A stretch of 64,000 nucleotides of DNA from Euborellia annulipes (GCA_023213315.1 JAKCPI010031546.1:62001-126000); one strand, 5' to 3'. Counted from the stretch's first letter, positions 1 to 11,342 are shown. A program made the numbers and translations. Notes: generated by a model not told the origin, from the sequence alone.

Positions 1-326
1 GCAATGCACAAAAAAATAACTCATTATTTCTAGCTAATGTTTTTTTAGAGGATTAGAGGGACCATTGATGAATGGGATTATTCTAACATATATTTTGTAA
101 TTGATATTTAAAAAAAATTTATTTGTATTTGCTGACCAAATTTCATCCCACTAAATAGGGCTATAATAATTTATGTGATTTACATTCAAAAATTTTTTAT
201 TGTCATTAAATACAATCAGAGGGGATGAATCTATCTTTTGAATGATATATATAATAATCTCAGATTTATATAAAAAGCGTTTTTTGGACATCAGTTGATG
301 GTCAAATGTCCACCTGCATACACACA

Positions 327-334
327 TGACGTCA
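327..334. promoter_or_regulatory. CRE-like palindrome TGACGTCA
   Basis: A perfect 8-bp cAMP-response-element palindrome, the CREB/ATF consensus, in otherwise AT-rich DNA. It is one of five perfect copies in the window. Function is inferred only from the motif; it lies inside the presumed Imp intron 1. Confidence 0.3.
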
Positions 335-737
335 CTGATGACTTGTACTATGCTACCATCTTCTCTAGCTACGCCAGTGAACTGTATTATATATATACAC
401 AAATATATCGAACCTCAATATCCTTATTGGATAATTCAAGTAATAGTAAAATATTCATATTTACGGTAGACACAAATTTTCAAGTATTTGTTGTGTTTGT
501 TGAATAGGAGGGAATAGGGTCTAAACTGCCATACAATTGTTTTTAAAATATCCAAATAATTTAAATAAATAGAGACGGGGTCTAAATGGCCATAGATGAC
601 AAAAAAAGAACTTAAATAAAAATATTCAAATATAATGTTCTAGAAAAAATACAGTATCTTTATCTTTAAGAGTGTGATTAATAAATATTTGAATAAAACA
701 AATAATATTTTATAATGAAGGGAATGGAAGGCCATAA

Positions 738-745
738 TGACGTCA
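738..745. promoter_or_regulatory. CRE-like palindrome TGACGTCA
   Basis: Second perfect TGACGTCA, about 410 bp from the first, followed by a short GC-richer stretch. It could be part of an intronic enhancer of Imp or chance. Confidence 0.3.
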
Positions 746-1077
746 CCGCAGAATTCTTGGAATCATATGAATTAAGAGAGGAAGGGGTTGAGAGTGGGGG
801 AGGATACTAGCCATATGGCAGCCGTTAGTCTCATTAAATGGCAATAATAATATTAAAAATAATGGTAATTAAAATGAAAGATAAACTATTAATTACCGGT
901 ATCTTATATTGTTTATTCATAGGATTCAAACGGTCAATGCCTATAGAATAAAATCCTTAGTCCAAAAAAAAATTATAAAATCAATATCGATAAATAATTA
1001 TGAACATGGATCTTTTTAGAAAATTTCAAATAAATTCATGTATATAAAAAAAGTACATATATAACAACTTATGTATA

Positions 1078-1288
1078 CAGTGAGCGCCAAAGTTAAGTTC
1101 CACTCATGCATTTTCTACTTGTGATTATTTCATTGTTTTTATAAAAGAAAATGAAAATCTTTATTGGAGATTTTCTAGTTTTTAACCATGAAAGTTTCCC
1201 ATAAAAAATATATAATATTTTTTTTAAAAACAATGAAGTAATCACAAGTAGAAAACGCATGGGTGGGACTTAATATTGCCCCTCGCTG
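1078..1288. mobile_element. Mariner-type MITE, 211 bp, TA target duplication
   Basis: Near-palindromic element with inverted repeats of about 60 bp that begin CAGTGAGCGCC on the left and are mirrored by CGCTG on the right. The shared inner part includes CTACTTGTGATTA. Both ends abut a TA dinucleotide (1076-1077 and 1289-1290), as expected for Tc1/mariner insertion. There is no coding capacity. A second copy lies at 62,996-63,176. Confidence 0.75.
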
Positions 1289-1635
1289 TACAGGTAATGT
1301 ATTGTTATTCATTTGAGAGGGAGCATTACTTCTCGGATAATGCGAACCCCCCCCCCCCCTGGAAAAATTTTCTGACTCCGGCCCTGTATATAGAATATGG
1401 GCTAAAATATATATTATATATTTTTAAAATTATGAAATTTATGAATAGATATAGTATTTATAAAATTTATTATTTGGATTAATTTTCAAAAAAAATAATG
1501 TAATATTTAGAAAATATAAAAATTAAAATTAATTATGTATATGCATCAAGCTAAGATTTTGTAGATGAAACATGTAAAAAGCGCGAGGGTTTAAATAAAA
1601 AAATATAGGCCTAAATAAATAATAAATGTATATAT

Positions 1636-1874
1636 CATTGGCGTAGCCAGAAATTTTTGATGGGGGGGATCAAGAAATTTTTTTCAAAAATTTAAGATTA
1701 TTTTAGGGTATATATAAATCATTTTGGTTTGGTTTTTTAGCTAGAGTAAATTATTATATTTTACTTTCTCTTACCCTATGCGAAATATAATTTGTATTAA
1801 ATATCTTGTCATGGCTTGGGTCCCATGGGGGGGGGGGGTTGAACCCCCAACCCCCCCCCCTGGCTACGCCTATG
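1636..1874. mobile_element. hAT-type MITE with CATTGGCGTAGCCAG ends
   Basis: Terminal inverted repeats CATTGGCGTAGCCAG and CTGGCTACGCCTATG flank a non-coding AT-rich interior with G and C runs. The element is bordered by a perfect 8-bp direct repeat GTATATAT (1628-1635 and 1875-1882), the target-site size of hAT transposons. Related copies are at 8,388-8,625 and 32,339-32,582. Confidence 0.8.
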
Positions 1875-2044
1875 GTATATATATATATAAATAATAAAAA
1901 ATATTAATAGATAGAATCACATCCGCCAGCTGCCCAGCCATTCATTTTAGTCTAATGTTAATATAAAAATATTTTTAAAAACTCAAGTATTTTTATTTGT
2001 ATTTATAATAAATACAAGCCTGTTTAATGTATAAAATTAGACTT

Positions 2045-2483
2045 GGGTCGGTTTGCTTCACATCTAGTCAACTACCAAACTTATCCGACAGATAGTAAAT
2101 CACCAATATAGTAAACAAGAATACTCTTAACCTTCGAGTTTAAAAAAAATGAGTTTTTTCACATATAATTAGCTATCTGAGGTATAAGGGGAGTTTTGTT
2201 AAGTTAGCAACTTAATAAAGTCATCATTAAAAAAAAAAAATTATTTAAAAAAATATTAATAATTAATTAAAGTTATTAATTTTTTGTCAAAAATTTTTAA
2301 AAAATGAATAAACAAGAATTGTGTTCCTAATTTCACCCCTTAGTTAAGCCTTAAAACGAGTTTTGTGTCTGGGCTCTTATTTAATCATATGATTAGCTTA
2401 ACTTGATGCGAAAAGACTCGAAAGTCATAGTAACCTAGCTTATCCTAGGGGTAGGTAGTTAATTAGATCTAAAGCAACCGGCC
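2045..2483. mobile_element. PIF/Harbinger-like MITE, copy 1
   Basis: An inverted-repeat element whose left end reads GGGTCGGTTTGCTTCAC and whose right end mirrors it (AAGCAACCGGCC). Inner repeats include TAGCTATCTGAGGTATAA and TTAGTTAAGCCTTA, found in opposite order in the copy at 7,106-7,556. Its ends are more degraded than that copy. Non-coding. Confidence 0.65.
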
Positions 2484-3230
2484 TTTAAAAAAATAACTTT
2501 AAAAAACCAAGATGATAAAAAAATTTTTAAATAAATTATTTATTTATACAAAATTTATTGTTTACGCTAAAATTTTTTTTGAATGAATAAATAATTTTAA
2601 AATATATTATGAGTGACAGACAGAACATGCCTTCTATGTCCTCAAATGATGCATTTATATTTTGCCGCCAAAATGATTAATTTATTTTGCTTACAATATG
2701 CGTAAAAAGAGTGAGTAAGTGAGTGGTGGTAGGCACATTGGAGTGTGCTCGGAAACAATCAGAGTTTTGGCAACGCCGCCTTTTTGATATCACAGAGTCA
2801 ATGCACCGAGGAGGCGACGCGGCGCCGGCTTCCTACCCCCACCCCAAGACAACAATCACCAGACAACAATGTTTGACATTTCAGCTTTCAAGTTGACAAT
2901 TAACAATTGGATCAGTCAAATCAAAATACTCTCACTAAATTTGTTACCTAAATATCATGTCACAAAAAAAATGTCTAGTCATTCATTATGAATCAAATTT
3001 CCTCTAGTTGCCTTTGGTATTTGATCGTAAATAAATATATTTACACAGTATAACCCTAAATGGCCTCAGTACCAAGAGTGAAATTAAAATTTCTACGATT
3101 GCATATTTTAGAATAAATTATATAATATTTAAATTTTAATTATTTATATATATGTATCTATTAATAATATAAAGGTTTCCAATTACAAATTAAAATAATA
3201 TTTTTTGTATTTATATTAAATTTGACAAAT
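2484..3230. other. Intronic DNA with one GC-rich block
   Basis: Mostly AT-rich DNA in presumed Imp intron 1. A GC-rich block at about 2,755-2,850 contains several CpGs (around GGCGACGCGGCGCCGGC) and stands out from its surroundings. It could be an alternative promoter or first exon, but I see no clear open frame or splice signal. Confidence 0.35.
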
Positions 3231-3457
3231 TTAATAGATATGAAAGAGTGAGTGAGTGAGAGAGAAAGATAGATGACCTGAAAAAGCACGTGTGAAGGGG
3301 GAGATTTCGGTAAGGGGAAGTGTCCCTAAATAATAATAAATAAACACACGTGGATGGTGATGATAAGAAATGAGATGAGAAATGACGAAAGCAAGGCGAG
3401 GCATGGCAAGGCGAGGTGACCTTGAGGCGCCATGTTGGGGGTGGGAATGCCACTTAC

Positions 3458-3632
3458 CGTTGAGTTTGTCGATGGCTCGATCGGCTGTCGACTGATCTGG
3501 ACAATCAACGAAGGCGTATCCGCCACGTTTCACTAGCACAGAGGTGCACGCGACACTATGATCAGCAAATAGTTGCCTAAGCGCGGTCTCGTTCACCTCA
3601 GCCGGCAGATTGCCCACATATAGTTTGCTCAT
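3458..3632 (-). CDS. Imp: Imp / IGF2BP RNA-binding protein, first coding exon (RRM1)
   Basis: Encodes the N-terminus of an IGF2 mRNA-binding protein (IMP/VICKZ family), a cytoplasmic RNA-binding protein that controls mRNA localisation, stability and translation. Translation starts at the ATG at 3,632-3,630 and gives 58 codons plus one base before a clean donor (G|GTAAGTGG, GT at 3,457-3,456). The peptide is the first two-thirds of RRM1: RNP2 is LYVGNL (residues 4-9) and RNP1 is GGYAFVDC (37-44), followed by PDQ. The combination MxKLYxGNL and GYAFVDCPD is typical of vertebrate IGF2BP RRM1, and the intron after the AI.xLxG motif fits that family. The remaining RRM2 and KH domains must lie beyond the left edge. 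Many proteins have RRMs, but the CPD signature and exon boundary make Imp the best call. Confidence 0.82.
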
Positions 3633-3960
3633 GGCAGGGGGCGGCGGAGGCGATTGTGGGTGTGCGTATGGTGGACGGTGAGGGCGGTGGGGGTGGTTTC
3701 GGGTGTATATCGGATCGTGTTGGGGATGGGGTGGATGGGCTGGTGTGTGTGTGTATGTGTGTGTGTGTGGTGGTGGTGGTGGTGACCGGGTCGGGTCGGC
3801 AGCACGGGTTTGATGCTACCTCCTAGCTTGCTGAGTCGCAACTAGTATGGCCGTGCGCGTTAGCCTCTCGCTGGCCGTTTCCCCTCTTCTAGCCACGCCT
3901 TTACTTGTGACGTCATCGCCACGTGGCCCGCCGACACGCCTCGGCGCGAGATTTTAACCC
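3633..3960 (-). promoter_or_regulatory. GC-rich promoter / 5'UTR of Imp
   Basis: Immediately upstream of the Imp start the sequence turns abruptly GC- and CpG-rich, against the AT-rich surroundings. It contains a TG/CA microsatellite with a following GGT run (about 3,740-3,785) and a perfect TGACGTCA at 3,908-3,915. The block probably holds the 5'UTR and a CpG-type promoter; the exact start site cannot be read from sequence. Confidence 0.55.
3908..3915. promoter_or_regulatory. CRE palindrome TGACGTCA in the Imp promoter
   Basis: Perfect CREB/ATF-type site about 280 bp upstream of the Imp start codon, in the CpG-rich block. It is the best placed of the five CREs for a promoter role; regulation by CREB/ATF is inference. 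Confidence 0.45.
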
Positions 3961-6028
3961 AATTAATTAATCAACCCCCATCTTTTACCCCTCTTTTAAC
4001 AGGTTATTTTATTTAAAAAATAATATATATTATCATATCAAAAATATGTATGAAAACTAAGATCTAATAAATTAAACTATAAATGTCAAAGCGAAAGCGA
4101 CCTGTAATGTCAAATGACAAAAAAATCTTATGTCACAAAAAATTTACATCTATTGTATATAAATCAACTAGGGGTGTTTTTTTTTATGGAACAAGAATAA
4201 AATATTTAAATCCAACTTAGGAAAAAAAAATTTAATATTATTTATATTAAATGCAATTATTATTATCCTAAAAAAATATTTTTAATTTTCTAAACTTTAT
4301 AATATAGATAACAAAAAAATATTAAAGTCTTTACATTTGATGAAATTTTATGTAAATTAGCAGTGAGCACCATGATGCCGACCACAAGATACGCGAGCTA
4401 AGACTGAAATTGATTTTTCACACCCTCCAAATAGGGGGGCTTCTCCCTCCATCTACCCCTCTCCTTCCAGCAAGCTTCAGTCTATTCTATGGCTTGTTTT
4501 ATGGCTTGTTCTACTTGTCTCTGACATTTATATTATTTGGGATAAAAAATTTGATTTTCTATCTATATTTTTCTGAAAATAAAAATTTTCATATCACTGC
4601 AAAGAAATGCACTTGCAAAGAAATTAAAAAAAAAATTAAATAATTTTTTGATTTATATAATAATAATAAGGATCAGAAAAAAATAATAAAAGTTTTTAAT
4701 AAAAAATCCACTTGTCTAATTAGCGAACCCCTAAGTGGACAGACGATATAAAATAATAAATGAATAAAATTATTGTCCTCTAAAAGGTGGCACACGGGAA
4801 GTAAATTTTTTAGCTATATTATAAGGGGAGGCAGGTTCATTTTTTTATTTATTAATATATTAGAGGCCACACAAAATCAAAAAAAATCCTGCTCATCTTG
4901 TTTGTGATGATATGGGGTATTTTGACTCCGAAGAAGGGATAAAAAGGCCCTTCGACCGCAAAGGGCCTGGACGCCCTTCAGCCCTCTGGCCAAATTCAAC
5001 TTCGAAAAATTATAATATTATTTTAATTTGAAAATAATTTCCAAATCAAAATAGTCAGCGTAAAATATTTTTAATTATTGTACTAAAAAAAAATTATTTC
5101 TACCCCTGCAGGGTAAATAATTTATATCAGATTTGACCAAAATTCCTCTCTCCTCTGTTCCATATAAACTGAATGGGGCTTTGATTAGTAGAAATTTATG
5201 TCTTACTATATAGCTGGATGATGATGATGGGGAAAGATGAAATCAAAAAATTTATTAATACAAAAAATTATTTTAATTAAAATTTATTAAAATTAGAAAT
5301 TTTAGTCATGATCTAAAAAATTCCTTAAAAAAATTCCTATTCCGGGAGACCTTTTTTCTCTCCCTCCTTTTTTTTCATTTAAGATAACTCTTTTAAAAAA
5401 GTATTATTAGTTTCTGAATGAAAATATTAAAAATTCTGAACGTCTAAGAGACCAAGATCTTTAAGACTATCCTCAACTCAACCCGAAAAGACAATTTTTC
5501 AAGTTATTATTATGAAAAAATAGGCGATTCTTATTAGTTATAATAAAAGAAGCTAATAATTTATAATATGAAATTTTTTTTTAATTATTTCAGTCCCTTT
5601 TTATAGCTCTTGTTTTTATATGTCAGTATAGGTTTTGAAAAACTCATAAATAAATTCAATTCTAGGGCTGTGGGACCCTAGGACTCTGACCTCTCCTTAT
5701 CCTGAATGCTTACTCACACACACTTTGCTCCTCTGATAACACAGACTCTCAATACAATAACAATATCAGAGTACACATTAGAAACAACATATCGAATAAA
5801 TTTTTTAGAAAAAAAAAAGAAAATCTAGAAACAATTTAAAGGTTTCACAAGAATATATTCAACTAATTTTTTAGTCACTAGTATAGTGAATCTGAAGTAT
5901 CGCCAACTCTTTTGGGACTTAAGTACATTATTTCCACCAGTACTAATTTTATTTAATTTGTCTCCAAACACAAAACTTCCATATGATTTGAATTTAAGGG
6001 AAAGCTATTCAATTGAGGAGGTTTGAGA
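3961..6028. other. Intergenic AT-rich DNA, no gene seen
   Basis: Dominated by A/T runs with short pyrimidine-rich patches. A GC-richer patch at about 4,915-5,000 holds repeated CCCTT/AAGGG words that can pair as a hairpin. I see no exon with splice signals on either strand. Confidence 0.5.
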
Positions 6029-6156
6029 CTAATCGGATAATCTGCGTATTACGAAATTAGAGTTGCTATTCAACTCGGGTTCAAACACCACTTGCTGTGA
6101 ATTTTTTTCAAAAATTGCCAATGTCTCCTCCGTCTCTCTGTACTTGAAGTTCATCT
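6029..6156 (-). CDS. Candidate terminal exon of an unrecognised gene
   Basis: On the minus strand a strong acceptor (long T-rich tract then TCAACAG, AG at 6,158-6,157) is followed by two leftover bases and 41 sense codons ending in TAG. The peptide starts MNFKYRETEE and ends FVIRRLSD. It is rich in Glu and Asn and has no motif I recognise. The phase (two leftover bases) fits a previous exon ending after one base, as the candidate exon at 19,130-19,187 does. It could be the C-terminal exon of the unknown minus-strand gene or an accidental open frame. There is no expression evidence. Confidence 0.35.
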
Positions 6157-6300
6157 CTGTTGAGAAATAGGAAATTAAAAAAAAAAAAAATTCAGTAACT
6201 AGGGCGTGAAATTTCTGCTCCAAGAAAATAGTGGATTGGCGATATTGAATAAACTTTTCTATAATCACAAGACAAATGTCAGTCGAATAATATTTATACA

Positions 6301-7031
6301 TTGAATATATTTGGAATTTTCAGGTTTAAACATTCAAGAAAGTACCACAAAGAAGCAATGATGGAAGTGGAAAAAATGGGAGAGTCGCCGCTAGGGCAGA
6401 GGCCAATGGAGTCTGAAGAAGAAACTATCTCCAATGAAAATACTGACTATATCAAAAGGGGCAATTCATGGTCAGAGAAGATGAACTTCTAGTTCTTCCT
6501 TGGCGTCAACTCCGTATTTCGGGGTGGGTAAATTAAAAACAGATGCGACCTAGGGAAAGAGCCACCCGCCCCATTCCTCGGCCTGAAGCTACTCTGGCCT
6601 ATGCAGTGTGAAAATGGAAAAAGACTGGCATAAAAGAAATGCCACTCTTAGCAAGGGTAAATCACGGTCACAAGATGCGAGCTCCTGTGTGAAGTAGAGA
6701 GGATGAATAAACAAAAGTTTATTAATTGATCTCATTTTCGAAAAAATCACAAGTTCGAAATATACTATACAATAAAAATTTGAAAAGCAGCAATAAATAG
6801 AAGAGAAAGATAATTCAATAAATACACTATATCGACGCTCTCAGTAGGAAAGGCAACTCCACTTTTTTTTCGAAAATCATTTTTTTGTATTTTCTGTTGA
6901 AAAATATTATTCTCCTCATGCCCTGAACTGGGTAAGAGCGTAATTCAAATTTTTCAGTTCGAAAGGTTGCCGCACGAAAAGTGTTTAATAGGGGCTCTAA
7001 CAATGACAATGAAATGTTTTTTTTGGCCCTC
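6301..7031. other. Ambiguous region with exon-like frames on both strands
   Basis: Plus strand: an open frame with ATG at 6,358 runs to a stop at 6,490-6,492 (begins MMEVEKMGESPL, ends SEKMNF); it follows a TTTTCAG at about 6,322. Minus strand: a TTTTCAG acceptor (AG at 7,033-7,032) opens 67 codons to a stop at 6,829-6,827 (contains ELRSYPVQGMRRIIFFNRKY). Both have better codon texture than the surroundings, but neither matches a family I know, and the minus one needs a different phase from the neighbouring candidate exons. Both may be relics. Confidence 0.2.
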
Positions 7032-7105
7032 CTGAAAATAAACAAAAATGAAGTTAGGCACTTTACTAATTAGAAAGTCGCTATGATGAAGCAATGATAG
7101 CCTAA

Positions 7106-7556
7106 GGGTCGGTTGCTTGAGTTGTAATCAACTAGCTATCCCTCCGAAAAGCTAGTTGACTATGTCTTTCCTTTTTTTCATATTTATCATAGGATTAAAT
7201 AAGGACCCAGATCGTAGTTAACTAACAAAGACCCAAAGTTCGTTATAAGGCTTAACTAAGGGGTAAAATTAGGAACACAAGCATTGTTTATATTTTTAAA
7301 TTTTTGTTAAAAATGAATTGGCTTTAAATAATTATTTTAATTTTTAAAACTTAATTTAAATTTTTAATACAATACTTTTTATAAATGATGCCTTTATTAA
7401 GTTGCTAACTTCACAAAATGTACATTATTCCTCAGATAGCTAATTATATCTGAAAAAAACTCATTTTTTCAACTCGAAGTTTAAGCGGGTTCTTATTTAC
7501 TATATCGATTTTTAGCTATAACTTTGTTAGATGACTAGAAATGAAGCAACCGGCCC
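7106..7556. mobile_element. PIF/Harbinger-like MITE, copy 2 (best preserved)
   Basis: The 451-bp element begins GGGTCGGTTGCTT and ends AAGCAACCGGCCC. It is flanked by TAA on both sides (7,103-7,105 and 7,557-7,559), the TWA target site of PIF/Harbinger. Interior tracts such as AAGGCTTAACTAAGGGGTAA are shared with the copies at 2,045 and 8,972. No transposase frame. Confidence 0.75.
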
Positions 7557-8387
7557 TAAATGTTTAATTTTTTGCAGACTCTATATACCATTTTGATAAT
7601 TTTCTTTCATAATAATCAATTTTCTAATTTTAGTTGTCATGAAATAAAATCACAGAAAATATAGGGTAATAAAATAAATATCTAAAGGGCCTGAGTGAGT
7701 ATATAACTACAAGTTATTGTATTAAAAAATATATTTTTTTTTTTAATTCTGAAATAAATTAAAGTGAGAAAGGCGATTGACCCAAGTGGTGGGTGTAGAT
7801 GAGCCCTGACCTAGGCAGATGCGTCTGGCCTATGAACAGATGCACCGGTCTTGATGGCTTCCGGTCTACTGGCAGCCTTTCCGTCTATGCACAGGTTCCT
7901 TAATTGACTCATTAATCAACACCCAATGCATAAGGCCTCCCAAGCGGCCTGCAATGCATGCTCTAACTACCCTAACACATTTCTTTATTAACTGTAAACC
8001 CATTTTACCCCTCTCATCTTTAATTTATTAATTAATGGCATGTTAAAATAAAAAAAAATAAAAAACTATTCAAATTAAATGGATTATAGAGAAAGGGAAA
8101 AATAAGAACCGATAAACTAATTAGATTCTGAAAAAAAAATTAGGTTTAAAATATTGTAACTCATTATTAGTATTTATCTAACAGTCAGATAGGAAGAAAG
8201 TTATTGTAATCGAATCAAAATTGACAGTGCATAATTACATGTCTTTTACTACACGTCTTGATTGTTTTGGCGGTGTTTGTGTTTTTGCGAATGTGTGCAA
8301 GTTCACTCACTGACCCCTGGTTGTTAGGCATCCAACCATACAGTTTAAACATAAATTATAACAAATTCGAAATATGTTAGCTATAAA
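7557..8387. other. Non-coding stretch with a GC-richer block
   Basis: AT-rich except for about 7,775-7,965, a mixed-composition block with no sustained open frame. It could be an old repeat or a non-coding exon; I cannot decide. Confidence 0.35.
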
Positions 8388-8625
8388 CATAGGTGTAGCC
8401 AGAAAATTTTGATAGGGGGGTTCAAGAAAATCTTTTGAAATATTTGAAAAATTTAAGATTATTTTAGGGTATTTATAAATCAGTTTGGTTTTTTTTTTTT
8501 TTTTAGCTAGAGACTTTCTCTTACCCTATATGAAATATAAGTTGTAATATAGAGCTTAAATATTTAGTCATGGCTTGGGAGAGGGTTTGAACTCCAAACC
8601 CCCCTCCCCCGTGTCTACGCCTATG
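8388..8625. mobile_element. hAT-type MITE, copy 2
   Basis: Same family as 1,636-1,874: ends CATAGGTGTAGCCAG and GTCTACGCCTATG, with a shared interior (AAGATTATTTTAGGGTAT, TAGTCATGGCTTGGG). The 8-bp flanks GCTATAAA and GTTATAAA differ at one base, consistent with an aged target duplication. Confidence 0.75.
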
Positions 8626-8689
8626 GTTATAAATTCACAATTTGAAAAAAACTAGGACTCATCTTGTTAGAGAAATTAAATTAAAAAAA

Positions 8690-8930
8690 AAAAACATTTT
8701 TTTTTTTTAAACACTCACACTTTTTTTCCCATTCACACTCAAACATAAATTCACACAGTCTTTTCGAACTTAGGGAATGGTCTAAATGGCCTTTGATGTT
8801 TAAATGAAATCTAAAAAAAATGTTTGCAAAGTTTATAAGACTTTTACGATAACCGTTATTAATTAATATAAATATATCTATTTGGTATGGTATCCAAATG
8901 GCTTAAATAATTTTTTTTTTTACGTGAATT
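8690..8930 (-). repeat. SINE-B / SINE-A composite fragment
   Basis: Minus-strand tail of SINE-B (ACACTCACACTTTTTTTCCC, then CACAGTCTTTTCG) joined to a short SINE-A-like piece (GGTCTAAATGGCCTTTGATG), then more SINE-B body (GACTTTTACGATAACCGTTA, ATCCAAATGGCTTAAATAA). The mixture shows template switching or nesting between the two SINE families. Confidence 0.55.
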
Positions 8931-8971
8931 TTTTTTTTTGTTGGCAACGTTTCGAGGACATGTAGCTATTA

Positions 8972-9165
8972 GGACAGGTTGCTTCACATCTAATTAACTA
9001 GCTACCAGTCGGATAAGCTTGTTTACTATGACTTTCGAGTCTATTTAAGCTAATGATATGATTAAATAAGGGCTCAGGTCGAGGCTATTTAGCAAAGACC
9101 CAAAGTTCCCTATAAGGCTTAACAAAGGGTTGAAAATAGACATACAAGCCTGACATAAGCATTTT
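8972..9165 (+). mobile_element. PIF/Harbinger-like MITE, truncated copy 3
   Basis: Left end GGACAGGTTGCTTCACATC preceded by TTA, followed by the family interior (ATTAAATAAGGGCTCAGGTC, AAGACCCAAAGTTC, AAGGCTTAACAAAGG). The right terminal repeat is missing. Confidence 0.6.
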
Positions 9166-9261
9166 AATGAATAGTGGCGAGTGGCGAATGTTAAGTTAGG
9201 GACCATTGGCAAATTGAAATGGAAACCCTTTATTTTTTTTGGAAATTTTTTCTTTTTTAAG

Positions 9262-9430
9262 TTGCCCTCGGGCCTTGGTGTAGAGGTTAGCTAGCCTTTT
9301 GTACCAAGGGTCGCGGGTTCGAATCCCGTTCCAGGTGACTAAATTTGTATAAATTGTTTGGCTACCTATCAATTTAAATAATAGGGAATGGTCTAAATGG
9401 CCTTCGAAAAAGACCTTAAATGAAATTTAA
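9262..9430 (+). repeat. SINE-A, tRNA-derived short interspersed element
   Basis: Begins GCCCTCGGGCCTTGGTGTAG with an internal RNA polymerase III A-box-like segment (TGGTGTAGAGGTTAGC) and a perfect B box GGTTCGAATCC at 9,316-9,326. A short body and the family tail GGTCTAAATGGCCTTCG...AAAAGACCTT follow. It lacks the cloverleaf of a working tRNA, so it is a tRNA-derived SINE and not a tRNA gene. Other copies are at 29,990, 35,470, 40,826, 55,850 and 56,108. Confidence 0.75.
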
Positions 9431-9474
9431 AAAAAATGTTTGCAAAGTTTATTTTTAAAAGAAATTTAATATGT

Positions 9475-9815
9475 GACGGTTCACATGAAAAGGTACCAAA
9501 TCTTCACCGGGGTCAAAATTGAGTTTTGATGCTTTCTGTACAGAACACAAGTCTGTATTTTTAGAATTTTTTTAAATAATTTTTTTGTTTGGAAGATATG
9601 AATTTTTAAAATTTTGGTTATGAAAAATCTTGTTTTGAGAAAAATTAGTTTAAAGTCTTGATTTTTCAAATTTTGTATTGTATTTAATATATAAGATGAA
9701 TAACGAGAGATTCAGAATCAGTATAAAAAAAAATCGATTTTTTTGAACTTTTTTTAATTGGCTCTCCTGAAAATTTAGCCCAGTGAAGATTTGATACCTT
9801 TTCATGTGGACGCCA
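9475..9815. mobile_element. MITE with 29-bp CACATGAAAAGGTACC inverted repeats
   Basis: Left arm CACATGAAAAGGTACCAAAT continuing CTTCACCGG is mirrored on the right by CCAGTGAAGATTTGATACC continuing to CATGTG. The interior is AT-rich and non-coding. It has landed in the tail of the SINE-A copy to its left. The superfamily is not clear because the target duplication is not obvious. Confidence 0.65.
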
Positions 9816-10449
9816 GATATTTATTTATTTATTTTTTTTTCTATTTTTTTAAAATAATTTTTATGAAAAATATTATTTTAATTTAAATATATTTTAATTA
9901 TTTATTTCCTTAAATTTCTTCGATATGTTTTACATTAAGAGAGGGTAATGGTGGGAGGTCAAAAAAGGTTTGAAACCTCAGACCTACCTGTCTAAAATTT
10001 TCTTAAATTATTTTTATGATTTTCCAACAAACGAGGAATAAAAATGCCACTAATATGCAAAAAAAAAACCTTCAAAATATGCATTTAAATGCAAAATAAG
10101 ATTTCTCTGGGTGGGTTCTGATACCCTAAAACGGCCATATAAAAAAAATTTTAAGGATAGCAATTAAGAAAAAAAAAAACATGCATTATATGCAAAATCC
10201 GAGTCCTACTTATATATAGGGAATATATAGTAGGAAAAGACAATATTAAAGATAAGATTTTTTCATAATTCATTTGAAAAATTAGAAAAGTATTTTTTAT
10301 TATTATATTTTAAAGATTTGTTAATATTTCTAAACTCCCTAGGATAGGAAGGACCTAAATGGGATTTTATTCATAAAATATCCACAAACAAAATCGGCAC
10401 AATAATATAAATAACACCTTGCACGTAAGCAACCTGTAGGTTTTTTTTT
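9816..10449. other. AT-rich DNA, nothing recognised
   Basis: Low-complexity A/T tracts with two short AAAATATGCATTTAAATGC-like words; no gene, SINE or terminal repeat recognised. Confidence 0.45.
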
Positions 10450-10691
10450 GTGTATTATTTTTCTTTAAATTCTTTATGAAGGAGAGAGAGAACGAGAAAT
10501 AGAGGGGAGAATTGTGCAAATAAAGCATTCATCCCATTCATCCCGATTTGCAAATTGCAAACCCTTTCAGTTAGTGACCACACCTCTTCCCCTTTCCCTT
10601 CTATTTTATAATTGCAAAATGGCGGACGTTTGGGCAAAATTTTTATTATGAATAGGAGGTGGTACAAATATGGAAAGGCTGCTTTATTTTT

Positions 10692-11342
10692 TGTCGTTTT
10701 GCCATTTTTTTTTCGGAGCGAAATGTAATACCAGGCAAAAGTGGCCCACTCACATGGACATTACAGAAATAATTTTTTTTTTTTTTTTTTTTTTTTCAAA
10801 TCGGACAATATCTTCTGTGAGAATTTTTACCTTAAAGTTTTGAAATTTCGACTGAAAATCCCAAAATTGTCATTAAGTTTAGTTGGGTTATAAAGCGACC
10901 ATGTTTTTGGATAAGGAGATGTCACTTGCAAAGAAAACTGCCATTCTAGCCTAAAAATGCCAGTTATATGCCCCTGGAAGGGCCAGAGCCTCCTCTGGTC
11001 AGTTATATGCCTCTGGAAGGGCCAGAGATGCCCCAGAGTAGGCCAGAGGTCGCATCTCTGGCACTTCCAAGGGCATATAACTGGCATTTTGAGGCTAGAA
11101 TGTCAGTTTTCTCCGCAAGTGACATCTCCTTATCCAAAAATAATATGGTCGCTTTATAACCCAACTAAACTTAATCACAATTTTGCGATTTTCAGTCGAA
11201 ATTTCATAACTTTGAGGTAAAAATTCTCACAGAAGATATTGTCTGATTTAAAAAAAAAAAAATTTATATCTGTAATGTCCATGTGGGTGGGCCACTTTTG
11301 GCTGGTATTACATTTCGCTCCGAAAAAAGTGGCAAAACGACC
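10692..11342. mobile_element. 650-bp palindromic fold-back element
   Basis: The arms mirror each other over nearly their full length: left GTCGTTTTGCCA...CGGAGCGAAATGTAATACC, right GGTATTACATTTCGCTCCG...TGGCAAAACGAC. A short centre has repeats of GGGCCAGAG and CAGTTATATGCC. The ends define a terminal inverted repeat GTCGTTTTGCCA. Strongly hairpin-forming and non-coding. Confidence 0.75.

Larger units (their letters stand above)
1..1075. other. AT-rich intronic DNA, no gene seen
   Basis: No convincing exon on either strand; the short open frames are low-complexity. It lies downstream of the Imp first exon on the minus strand, so it is best read as Imp intron 1. At about 488-615 there are two degraded tails of the SINE-A family (phrases like GGTCTAAATGGCC). 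Two perfect TGACGTCA palindromes are listed separately. Confidence 0.6.

Noticed and set aside
3211..3526. Minus-strand open frames overlapping and following the Imp first exon
   Set aside because: They read through the donor GTAAGT into intron sequence or lie in other frames; low-complexity serine/leucine composition.
9262..9340. tRNA gene suggested by A and B boxes
   Set aside because: The B box is perfect, but the acceptor and anticodon arms do not pair and the sequence continues into a SINE body repeated elsewhere.
10827..11220. Mirror-image open frames (MPVICPWK...) on both strands
   Set aside because: Identical peptides on opposite strands are a by-product of the 650-bp palindrome, not genes.
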